A DNA stretch of 64,000 nucleotides, taken from assembly GCA_032622095.1 (NCBI GenBank), contig CP136061.1:192084369-192148368 (forward strand), read 5' to 3'. Each line of letters opens with the position of its first letter. Position 1 is the stretch's first letter. Shown here one piece after another: positions 44,363 through 55,466 of this stretch. Position numbers and translations under genes: made by a program. Origin of the DNA: Siphonodentalium dalli. Lineage: Eukaryota > Mollusca > Scaphopoda > Gadilida > Siphonodentaliidae. Under the pieces are notes generated by a model. It saw only the letters and a program-made list of their open reading frames with translations. It was not told where the DNA came from and did not search any database.

Positions 44363-44654
44363 CCTTGGAATATCCGAACAATCCACAAGCAGGACAGGTC
44401 GAGTTTATCTACAGCCTGTGCATGCGTTACCTTTGTCTAAGTGTCGGCGCACACGATCCCGATTGTGCCCGGTTAAATCCGGCTGCCGAATAAATCGGGC
44501 CCGATAAAATTGGGGGGGCGGGGTCAGCGCACACGAGTCTGATAGTATATAGCCAACTGGTGTGGTCAGCCTATCTAGCCATTTACTATAGCTACCGTAG
44601 TCATTGTGATTTATATTAATATTTATTTCTAAAGACTAATATTATTTGACAAGC

Positions 44655-45335
44655 AAAAAAAGTGCTGACGGGTACACAGGATTTTCAAAATGTGCTGAAG
44701 GGTACACAGGGTTTGAAATGTCGTTCTAAGTGAACGTTCAGACGAACACTATTCAATCGTAAGTGGAGGAATCGGGCCCGCTGAGATCGTGGATATAAGT
44801 TTGTTCACAAGATTGCGATGTCATCGTACATGATGAAATTGTAGGTTGTTCCTAAAGCATGTGATTGACTACCCTATGGTCATTTCCAGCTATGATTTTT
44901 ACGTACACACGACTGTGATTATGTCGCAAGTGTGGGTAACCAAGGATACACCACGATTTCGCATCTAAAATCAAACAGTGCTTGATATTATTTGTTTACC
45001 TACGATTTTGACGTGAACATGCGCAGTCCAACTACCGGTTACTTCCTACGATGGAAATCTTTCCACTTACGATTATATCGTGGTCGTCTGAAAGTTCTCT
45101 AAAGGACATTCAGTTTTCGTATCTGCCATGATTTCTGTTAGAGAATAATTGTTTACGTTCCAATGAATATTAAAATGTACTGAAAAAAAACTGCTAATGG
45201 GCGCCAGACTTTCATAAACACAATTTAAGTAATGGTGTTCGTGCCGATCACAAACCCTGTGTACCCTTCAGCACATTTTCAAACCCTGTGTATCCTCAAT
45301 TCAGCACTTTTTTTGGTGAGAGTGCCCCCTTCAGC
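44655..45335. mobile_element. Nested foldback element
   Basis: The outer arms are GTGCTGAAGGGTACACAGG-type units at 44,660-44,720 and their complements at 45,255-45,325. Inside sits a second inverted pair: GTTCAGACGAACACTATTCA with CGTAAGTGGA at about 44,735, and TCCACTTACGATTATATCG with GTCGTCTGAAAGTT near 45,060-45,095. Related to 4,556-4,900. 45,340-46,340 shows no gene. Confidence 0.6.
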
Positions 45336-46339
45336 TATATTAACAAGTGGGAAGGGCTTTATTTGCCATAGGTTCATTTATGTGCTAATGGAATATATTG
45401 TAGTAGCACACGATCGAATGCTGTCTGAAGTCAACCCATATGATCATGATGGGGTGATTTCGGACACCCGTCTGAATAAAAAAAAATAAGGTTTACATGG
45501 CTCAAACGAAATGGTGATTCAAATTTGCTGTTCAATAATTTATAAACTATCAATCTATTAGTAATAGTCTTGATGAATATCAATCATGATTGTGCCAAAT
45601 GTTGAACAATGCGACAACAAAATCTGCTAAAGCCTAATGTTCGTATCCATTGATTGGCATCAATGTCGAATAACGTTATTCCGTTTGGGCCAGTTTGCCT
45701 TTTCCACTATTTGGTCAAAGTTTATGAAAGCTTTGTCTTTATTCGATTGGATGCATGAAAAGAATACATCCTGGCAAAGAATGAAGATGAAAGAAACTTG
45801 AAATGCCTCGACTTGTAAATTAGTGAATTTATAAATAAATTGCGCATATGATCAGTGTCGGAAGCTGTAGAATGATTAGATGATGAAGTAGCTAGGCTCT
45901 GAATGACACTGGAGTGTATTATTATATATTATATTAAATTACCTGTCCAAGACCTCAGTTGGATTAAACGTACAATTCCACATTTTCAGAAACCAGATAG
46001 TATATTGTCCGATTGGGTTGGATTCATCTTTGTCTGATTTTAACAACCTCAGAAAGACATCCTTTCAGAGAGTTGTCGGACACCTTCTGCCTCTTTCCTT
46101 CATCTTCCGCTCATCTAAGAGATGCCTCCAGTAGATTGTCAAGTTATCTCCAATAATTATTTGTCTTCCCACCCAAGTGCCTAACATATGGCACAATCAC
46201 ATCCTCATACCAGTCCTCAAATTCATGTCTTTTAGGAATCGGGAGCCAAAAATGGCATATTTAATAGCTCCAATGATCAAGTAACATGAAAAATACAAGT
46301 GTCTACCAGTTCCAAACAGTAGAAACTGATCTAGAAGAT

Positions 46340-47460
46340 ATTAGTGAAGAATAGTTAAATTTTCCACTTCTGGTGGCCATCTTGGATGGGAGTCCCAATT
46401 TTGCCCTGAGAAGATAGCATTATGTCTTAACTTCACAAAAATATATACATTTGTATACATTTGACCAGATTTTCCCTCTGAAATTTTCATCCAACTGACT
46501 TAGTGACTCGTCTGAAAAATGGCTGCCATGTTTGACGCCATCTTGTCTTGTTGTCGCCTCTTTTTTTAGCTGAACTTGACAAAGTCAGGTTTGAGCTATT
46601 GCCATGGGTTGGTGTCCATTGGTCAGTCGGGCACCCGTCCATGCGTCTGTCAAAAATTTCCTTTAGTATACCCAACAGGCCACATCCATTCATTTATCCA
46701 ATCGTCACACAATTCGGGGCGATCTCTAGATGGGAGTCATTGATTTCTCCCAGAATTCATTAAAAATCATGGCCGCCAGCAACCATATTGGATTTCAAAT
46801 TTTAATCCATTTGCACACCCTGTAGCCCTCATTTATTGGACAAATGTTTAAAAAAATTTACAGGCATGTTAGGATCACCTCTACATGTAGATGGGAGCTA
46901 TCAAATTCGAATGATTTTCGATGAAAAACCTGGCTGCTGGCGGCCATCTTGGATTTTACTCTACATGACTAAATTCTTTAGCACAACCTACCGACCACAT
47001 CCCCCATTCAATCATCACCAAATTCATATGGATCTTCCAGGTTGCCACTAGATGGGAGCAATGAATTATTTCCGAAATTCATTAAAAAACATGGCCACCA
47101 TCAGCTATCTCAGATTGTTCTCTTTGCATGACAAATCCTTCAGCGCATCCTACGTGCAACATCCCGTATCCAATTGTCTCCAAACTTTATATCGATCTTT
47201 GGGTGATATCTCCAGGTTCATGGCCTTCGAACGGCCATCTTTGATTTCACATTTAAAAATGATTTAAATATCGTCACATCATGCAGCCCACATTTATTGG
47301 AGATATGTTTTGAAAATTAATTTACAGGCATGTTCATGATCACGTCTAGATTGCAGATAAAATACTTCAGCACAGCCACCAGCCAGCTTTTTTCATCCAA
47401 TTATCTCAAACTTAATATCTCTCTTCATGTTGACCTCTGCTATTTAACTTTCCACATTCC
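46340..47460 (+). repeat. 170-bp-period array (GCCATCTTGGATT family), diverged
   Basis: Six or so degraded units with GCCATCTTGGAT, CATCACCAAATTCATATGG and CTAGATGGGAGC. The short frames are artefacts. A G-run of about 12 lies near 47,508. Confidence 0.75.
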
Positions 47461-47599
47461 TTATTGCTCTATTGACTAATGTATTACATTATCCCCTCAC
47501 CAAGTTGAGGGGGGGGGGGGGTGTTGTATAGGGGTACCCTGATCAGCTCCCGGACTAAACAAGTTAACAACAAAATCCTCCACTAAAATTTGATCATTG

Positions 47600-48480
47600 T
47601 CTTTATTATACCCCCTTTTTAAATAAAGGGGGTATACTGTTTTGCACCTGTCGTCCGTGAGTCTGTCCGTCCGTCCGTCCGATGTCTGTTCATGTCATAA
47701 CTTGAACAGTAGTGCTCGGATCTCAATGAAATTAGGTATGGATGTTCACTACTATGATGACATTAAATAGAGGGTTCCATCGTTTTGTTCGGAATTTCCA
47801 TTCTAGAGTTATTCATCTTTGTTTATCTGGAAATGTTGGCTTTTTTGGTCTGCCTGGTGTCTGTTCATGTCGTAACTTCAACAGTTGTATTGGGATCTCA
47901 ATGAAATTTGGTATGGATGTTCACTACTATGATGACATTAAAAGGAGTGTTCCATTGTTTTGTTCGGATTTTCCATTCTAGAGTTATACATCTTTGTTTA
48001 TCTGGAAATGTTAGCTTTTTGGTCCGTCTGGTGTCTGTTCATGTCGTAACTTCAACAGTTGTGCTGGGATCTCAATGAAATTTGGTATGGATGTTCACTA
48101 CTATGAGGACATTCAATAGAGGGTTCCATTGTTCTGTTCCGCTTTTCCATTCTAGAGTTATTCATCTTTGATTATCTGGAAATGTTGGCTGTTTGGTGTA
48201 TCCGATGTCTGTTCAGGTCATAACTTGAACAGTAATGCTGGGATCTCAATGAATTTTTTTATGGATATTCACCACTAGGAGGAAATTTAATGGCACATTC
48301 AGCTGTTTTGTTTTGGTTTTTTGTTCTATAATTATTCATCTTTGTTTATATGAAAATGTTGATTTTTGGGTCCATCTGTCTTGAGTATAGCAGTCATAAG
48401 TTATAGATATAACCAAACTAGGCGGTATGCCACAAGGGGGTATGCACCGGACGACAGTCCATCTCTTGTTGAATTTGAAT
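47600..48480 (+). repeat. Tandem repeat, unit about 173 bp, four units, with hairpin start
   Basis: Begins with a hairpin TATACCCCCTTT...AAAGGGGGTATA, then (GTCC)n, then four units with TCTGTTCATGTC(G/A)TAACTT and GATCTCAATGAAATTTGGTA near 47,685, 47,860, 48,034 and 48,203. It ends near GGCGGTATGCCACAAGGGGG. No coding content. 48,480-49,100 shows no gene. Confidence 0.75.
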
Positions 48481-49102
48481 TTGAAAATCCTTCAAAAGGT
48501 ACTTATCAACTTCTAACCTATCCTACCTACATATATGGGACTTCTTCCTACAAAACTCCTAAATGAGGGCACAATGATATCTGCTGGTATACATGTAACT
48601 GATCTCATCTCGTACTACACTATATTCCAGGGTGCCACTACGATTTATCTCTTACAGTATATATAGGGTATAGATGTTCTGCTGTAGAAATATAAGAAAT
48701 TGAGATCCCCCTTACACATGATTGCAACCATCTTAGAAAGCTCAAATATATATGTGATGTGAGTGATGCCTCTGCATCTCTGGAATGAAGTGACCTAATT
48801 GAGGCCGAATGTATGGTCATACTGATGCATTGATCCCAAACTCTGTTGTGCCATCTGAATTGGAATTTTCTGATAAGATCCACAAAAGCCCCTAACATTC
48901 TGCACTCCTAATAACGAGTTACACATGTAGTAGAATAATGATAGTAGAATAGTTGACATCAATTTTGAAGTATCATGATCACACACTTGTAGATTGTATT
49001 TGTAAAAATTTAGGTACAAGATATCTTGTAGTCAGCACCCAGCACCGACCATCTGAACCTGAAATGTGGGATACGATATTTCCTGACTGTTACAATATAC
49101 AG

Positions 49103-49936
49103 TTGTCGCCCACTGTCGAGGGAGACATTGAGATTTGTCACCCGCTCGAGAACGGAATGTCTCCCGAGGAGCGCAGCTCCGAGGGAGACATCCCGTTCTC
49201 GAGCGGGTGACAAATCTCGATGTCTCCCGAGAAAAAGGGCAACAACTGTTTTGTTATCCGATTATACCACAGGAAAAAATCCTTGCCATCCACACGCATG
49301 ATGTTGCGTGTGCTATTTTCCCCGATTATGTATATTTTCATTAACTACTTATCATCCTATAGGATTTCTGTTCCATAAACGATTGTCAAGCCGTTAAGCG
49401 TTTGATAATCAGCGTTTAGTTACGATGATTTTGGTGGTAAAATCGTCAATATCGGTCCATGCAATGTAAACCAATAAGCCATAAGGTATGTTATCGCCTT
49501 CTGCAATGTGGCATATTCAATATTCGCGACAAACGTATGCATTACGTTGTCCACCAGCAAACATTTATAACCAACCAACCTCAAGGGATCCACTCTTTCA
49601 ATCTTGCATCATAATGTCGACATGAACATATTGAATCACCGAGATGTTTTGATGTAAAAAGGACATAATAATGCTTGTCCGATAAAAGTATCAACTTAAA
49701 AGTTCGAATATTAGTGTTCCTTAAATATATGCAAATTAGCAAACACCACAACTGGTGTGTTTTGCGAATCCGTGGGGTATATAAGATCTATGATTTTTTA
49801 GTACATCGTAGTGATGTGAAATAGGTGAGTTACTGTAGTGTGTGTTTGGAGATATTCTTGCAATATAACACCAGGCGGGCGACAAAAACAATGTCTCCCG
49901 GGTCAGCGGGCGACAGTGTGATTTGTCGCCCGGCAC
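49103..49936. mobile_element. Palindrome-rich DNA element with GTCGCCC ends
   Basis: The left end TTGTCGCCCACTGTCGAGGG opens into a 109-base near-perfect palindrome (49,120-49,228). The right end near 49,873-49,936 has the related GGGCGACAAAAACAATGTCT, CCCGGGTCAGCGGGCGACAG and TTTGTCGCCCG blocks. The interior has no recognisable gene. It is probably a non-autonomous element whose termini are compound hairpins. 49,940-50,440 shows nothing recognisable. Confidence 0.55.
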
Positions 49937-50439
49937 GTGACAGCACATGGGCCAATCAGAAGGGTGGAAAATAGGGAGGAGGATAACAATGAGTTATGTC
50001 GTAGCCAGAATAAGTGCAGAAATTGCAGCAGAATACTCCAAAGGATGAAATCAACACATGTTTATTATTTACAATATCGAACATGACCATCTGATGAAGT
50101 ACTCATGAGAAAAACACAGCAAAGTGTGGATACGAGATAACTCATAGTCGACACTAAGCAATTTAAATACCATGAAATTGCGTTGCTCTGTGCCAACTTA
50201 TTTCATAGTGTGTGTATGGCATATTTTTAGGTGATCCAAGCTTATACATGCCCAGTTTTGGGGTTTGCGGGTGGTTTATAATATATGATGCAATCTACCT
50301 ATTTAATACTTAGTCTATAGTTGGTACCCTGGAATGATACACTATAGGGTTCTGGCACTCAATGTGTTAATGACTAAGGTATTAATTTTCTATGAGTTTT
50401 GAAATTGTAGTGATTCAACTCATATTTGGCTCAACTTGA

Positions 50440-51240
50440 CAAATTCAAGTTTGGCATTGCCATGGTTGGCATCTATCGTCAAATTGACGTCAATCAAGCC
50501 GGATGTGCGTCGGTCCGGCCGTCCATCAACAATATCCGTTAGCACACCCTGCAGGCCACATCTCTCACCTGATCATCACCAAACTTCATATGGATCTTTG
50601 GGGTGACCTCTAGATGAGAGACTTCAAATTTTTCCGAAATTCGTTAAAAACATGGCTGCCAACAACCATCTTGGATTTCAAATTTGAATCCATCAGCACA
50701 CCCTGGAACCTGCATTTATTGGAGAATTGTTTTGAAAATTTACAAGCCTGTTTAGGATGGGAGCTAAACAATTTTCAATAAAAAACCTGGTTATAGCAAC
50801 CATCTTGGATTTTACTCTTTGGCACACCCTACAGATCACATCCCTCATCCGATCATCGCCAAACTTCATATGGATCTTTTTGGATGACCACTGGAGGAGA
50901 GCCATCAAATTTTTACGAATTGAAAAACATGGCTGTTAGCAGTTCCAAACAGTAGAAACTTGAATTATCTTGAATTTTACAGACAACATCCCTCATCACT
51001 AAACTTCATATCGATCTTCAGGGTGACCACTAGATTGGAGCTATCAAATTGTTTTTAATTGCATTGGAAAACATGGCTGCAAGTGGCCATCTTGGATTTT
51101 ACATTTATAAATATCTCTTCATGTTGACATCTAGTATTACTTAGACCTTTCAACTTTTCACATTCCACAATCGCTCCATTGACTGCAACACATGAAATTA
51201 TGCCCTCTCCAAGTTGAGCTACAGTGTCATTGACACTTTT
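50440..51240 (+). repeat. 170-bp-period array (GCCATCTTGGATT family)
   Basis: About five units with CACCAAACTTCATATGGATC and ACCATCTTGGATTT. The array begins with a TCAACTTGACAAATTCAAGT segment that also introduces the 46-kb array. 51,240-51,740 shows no gene. Confidence 0.75.
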
Positions 51241-51744
51241 ATTGTTATTAAATTTGGCAACTGAATGTACATGTATCTAAACTGTTAGGTATGGACCGAG
51301 CCTTTGGCGAGTTTTGTTAACTCCGCTATAAACTGGGGACGAGTTGTAGTTTCTATTTATTACATGATCCAAAACCTTTACAAAACATACATATTACCGG
51401 ATGACGTTTCATTTAACTCTGCGTTGTTTGTCCGTGTAAAGAAATAGTCCCAGATAAATAAAGACTCTTTGGCATTATTTAATAGCGTATATTTAATGAC
51501 ACAACTTTTCAAACTCTTGTTTCCTTATAGTTTGTTGGAAAAAATATGGGAAGACATAGATGTTAAGACGTAGCGTACGGAATGTAAAAAGACAACAAAC
51601 CGGAAGTCAAAGGTCACCTGTCACTATTTCCTGTTATTAAACAAACGTTTAATATCACAATTTATAGAATGGGTTTTATTGAATGGAATAAGGGTAGGAT
51701 CATTTAATAAGTTATATTATATTATATATCTTTTATGTCTGTAG

Positions 51745-51900
51745 GTACAGGTACTCAAACCTCTTCTGCTACAGAGGCTTCAACGCCCACAAATACTACA
51801 GAGGCTTCAACGACCACAGTTCCTCCAACGACCGCAACCACAGTTCCTACAACGACTACAAATGTCTCAACAACTACTTCTACACCAACAACCACTCCAG
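51745..51900 (+). CDS. Mucin-like gene C, internal Thr-rich exon
   Basis: Acceptor TATGTCTGTAG precedes the exon and donor GTGCGT follows CCAG. The 156 bases (52 codons) are phase 1 on both sides, so the exon can be skipped or duplicated in frame. It encodes GTGTQTSSATEASTPTNTTE, then ASTTTVPPTTATTVPTTTTN and VSTTTSTPTTTPG: more than half Thr/Ser, with Pro, as in heavily O-glycosylated stalks. The start phase fits exon 1 of gene C at 41,490. The downstream exons with the membrane segment were not found before 63,900; they may be beyond recognition or not exist in this form. The antisense frame is a shadow. Confidence 0.6.
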
Positions 51901-52059
51901 GTGCGTATATCCAGCTCGGTGGTTTAGTGGTTAGAGCAAGTTTTAGCATGGTAAACACAGTGATGTGAGTTTAACTCCTGCTGGTGGACTATTGAGTACC
52001 TAACAGTGGTTTTGTCTCATAGTTAAGTTCAAATCTCGCGAGATGTTGTCACCCTTGGG

Positions 52060-52400
52060 TAAGACCAGCGCCCATTTTGGAATTTACTCTTTGTATGACT
52101 AAATCCTTTGGCACACCATACAGACCACATCCCTCATACGATTATCACCTAACTTCATATGGATCTCCGGGTGACTTCTAGATTGGAGACTCCTATTTTG
52201 ACCGAAATTCGTTGAAAAACCTGGTGCCAGTGGCCATCTTGGAATTTACTCTTTGTATGACTAAATACAGGCGAACCCTACAGATCCCATCCCTCATCTA
52301 ATCATCAACAAACTTCATATGGATCTTCGGGGAGACTTCTAGTTTACTTTCCTTCTTCTTTATCATTCTATTCATTGTTCAGCAAAAAATTTACTCCTTC
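52060..52400 (+). repeat. 170-bp-period array (GCCATCTTGGATT family), two units
   Basis: Two units with CACTCTTTGTATGACTAAAT-like and ACTTCATATGGATCT motifs. 52,400-53,550 is AT-rich and shows no gene or clear repeat. Confidence 0.7.
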
Positions 52401-53579
52401 CCAAATTGAGCTTTAATGCAGTGTCATTGACACTTTCATTAACAAACCACTTTCCTAATTTCCTCTTCCTGTTTTGGATAACAACATTTCCAACCTGCTT
52501 AAAACATATTTTCATTGGAGATTTAAACATTGTTTAAGACAATTGATAGGTTTATTGACATAACAACACTTGAACAAATGTTAAGAGTAAATTTAGACGG
52601 GTTTTGTTGGAAGAAAATGTGTTCTTCTATTGTATTTATCCAAGAAAATAGACATTCAAAACAGTAACCATTCTTCAGTTCCATTGAACTGTTGAAATTG
52701 TACTATGGGAGTACATGAAACTGTGTAGTCTATTAACTCTAATTGGTGTATACTTGTGTTATCAACTAGACCTGGGGAAAGTGTTTATTGATACAATTTG
52801 ATTTACAATCATAAAATCAGATGAAATTTTTTCAGGGGAAATGTCGAAAAATTTAATTACTTAGACCATTCAGATAATCGTGTTTCTCTTAAAAATTCTA
52901 CAGTATAAAATATGTCCTCAAAGAACTATCTACTATTTTCCCGGAATGATGTAAATTCAATCTCAAAAGTGTTTAAATCGAAAAAAAATGTTACCCATAT
53001 CAAACCGCTCTGGATATGAAACGGTTTGGGTATGGAAATATCTTTGTCCGGAAAAAGTATTGAAAAGGAATCGTAAATGATTTTAAAATAGGAGTGGCAA
53101 CCCTGCATCCCTCATCCGATCATCAACAAACCTCATACGGAATCACTGAACTAAATGGTTTCCCATTGGCGACAGTGTTAACGTTTCGGCCAAATTCACT
53201 GAACTGAAGCCTGCAGGCCATACCAGTGATGTTTACCCAGATAGATTGACACCAGTTGATCACGAAAATGCAAGAAAAATCATAGGTCATGTGTTTACTT
53301 TTTAAAATAAATCCCCAAGTGTACGACAGGGCTATCCCACAGCCAAATTTGATCTGGAAAAACCCAGATCTACAGCAGTTAGTTAAATACGTTTCCCGCT
53401 CACAAAAATCCATTCCCCCATTCATTCACCAGTTTAAATTATTTAGATATTATGTACAAATCAAATAAACGCGATGTCATCCTTTAATAATGTGTCGCAT
53501 GTATCAGGTGAAGGTCATTCTTCAGTTACCTTCACCTTTAGCATTCCACGGTGTACTCGCTCCCCGACTCTAGAACACA

Positions 53580-54020
53580 TTTAGCTCCCTGATTCCATAC
53601 GGATCTTCAAGGTGACCTTTAGGTGGGAGCCATCACTTTTTTGTTGAAAAACATGGCCACTAGTGGCCATCTTGGATTTTACTCATTGCATGACTAAATC
53701 CTTTGGCACATCAATTTTTTCCAAATTCATTAAACAAAACATGGCCACCAGCAGCCATCTTGAATCCATCAGCACACCCTGCAGCCCGCATTTATTGGAG
53801 AATTGTTTTGAAAATTTACAGGCATGTTTAGGATCACCTCCAGACGGAAGCAATTGAATTGAAACAATTTTCAATGAAAAAACATGGCTGCCGGCAGCCA
53901 TCTTGGATTTTACTCTTTTGTGTAACTAAATCTTTTGGTACATCCTACAGGTCACATCTCCCATCCGATTGTCACCAAACTTCATATGGATCTTCGGGGT
54001 GACCTCTAGATGCATGTGAG
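53580..54020 (+). repeat. 170-bp-period array (GCCATCTTGGATT family)
   Basis: Three units with ACATGGCCACTAGTGGCCAT, GCCGGCAGCCATCTTGGATT and CACCAAACTTCATATGGATC. It ends just before the perfect palindrome at 54,146. Confidence 0.75.
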
Positions 54021-54145
54021 CCAAATGTTGGTTTTTATGTGTACCCATGCCATTGTATGGTACACATACAGTAATGCTCTAATTAATCGACCTCTTAACC
54101 AGAGCAGCATTATGGGTAACTTTTCATGATTTAGTCGGAAATATG

Positions 54146-54204
54146 GCTTGTTGCCATTCATCGGAAAGCTCTCGCCGAGAGCTTTCCGATGAATGGCAAC
54201 AAGC
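54146..54204. repeat. Perfect 59-base palindrome
   Basis: Arms of 29 bases (GCTTGTTGCCATTCATCGGA, then AAGCTCTCG) are exact complements around one central base at 54,175. Nothing else in the window matches it. It could be a hairpin terminus of an element, or a hairpin RNA if transcribed. 54,205-54,780 has no recognisable gene. Confidence 0.85.
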
Positions 54205-54786
54205 ACAACTACATTCAACTCCAATTTAACGCGATAATAAAATCCGGTATAAAGAACTAAATATACCACCACATAGTATGTATATTTATTCTCTGCCCTA
54301 GATGCTTAGAAAATTATTTATCAGAATATATTTATTACAATCTGAGAACTCGACATACATCCATTCATGTTCCGTGTATCTTGAACTGGTATTGCCAATA
54401 CACAATATAGTGTGAGCCAAAATGTGCCGCTGATATTGTCTTACAGAGTGATTCGTGAACACACAAAACAATTTAAATCATCTTGGAATTCACTATGCTT
54501 TTTTTCCCAACAGACACTTTCAGTTTAATCTGGCAGAACTCAGATTATCAGATTTTTGTGTCGTGAAATGTGGCGATCGCATAATTATCTTGCTCGAACC
54601 AAACAGACTTATATAGAAGGATATTTCCCCATTCCAATTGCATACATGTGTTTCATCCGAATCGTGATTAGATAAGAATATGTAAAAATATGTTGTACTG
54701 TTAACTGCCCACTACAGCAAATGCATGCGATCACCAAAGCGTTGCGGGAAAAGATCAAACAATGCCGCCCGACAATAATCACGGAC

Positions 54787-54807
54787 GAGCACGTGCTCAG
54801 TGACGTA
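54787..54807. promoter_or_regulatory. E-box palindrome next to a CRE-like site
   Basis: GAGCACGTGCTC (a 12-base palindrome with a CACGTG core) is followed three bases on by TGACGTA. The surroundings (54,720-54,960) are more GC-rich than average. This could mark a promoter or enhancer; no gene start is recognisable beside it. Motif evidence only. Confidence 0.3.
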
Positions 54808-55030
54808 GCAAAATCAAGGACCGATTTAATATACAACATTGTCTCTCTCACTGATTGGTGTTTTGAATGGATATTTTCTCGCGCATGCCGCCTGATAATT
54901 AACCAAACACTGCTGCATTGCATTTCGCTGCATCTTCCCCTGCATATCGGTGTGTATATATTGTAGAAGATTACATTACGAGCGCATTGTAGTCTAATTA
55001 TGATTTGTATTGAGTGGTTATGTCGCATAT

Positions 55031-55404
55031 TTAAAGTGATGTGAAACACTCCGGTATAGGGTGATCAAATAGAAATGGAGAATAATCTTGCTAAAAGTAG
55101 TTATATTGTACAAATATTATATCCAAATTTACAGGACACACCGTCATTCTGATATATAAATGTAGCGACTCTCGATGGCGTAATAGTTTTCGTTAGTTTA
55201 TCGCCGGTAGTTGCGTCCCGAATTCAGATGTAAATATTTACATTTGAGCGTAATTCAGACGATGTTTTCTAGGTGTTACGGTCGATTTGCTTGAGATTTT
55301 CGGTGATGTTAGTAGAATGCTATACATTCTACCAATTGGAATAGCGCCTGAATACTAACTTATCAGTTTCATGAACCCGAATAAGTCCATAATATGTCTT
55401 TAAG
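55031..55404 (+). repeat. 380-bp dispersed repeat, copy 2
   Basis: Full-length partner of 29-405, same orientation, TTAA start and CTTTAAG end. Differences are scattered substitutions and short gaps. Confidence 0.75.
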
Positions 55405-55466
55405 ATTAATATGCAAATGATCCGGCAACGGAAATATTTTTATCAATTCACCTGGTTGGTGTCTTA

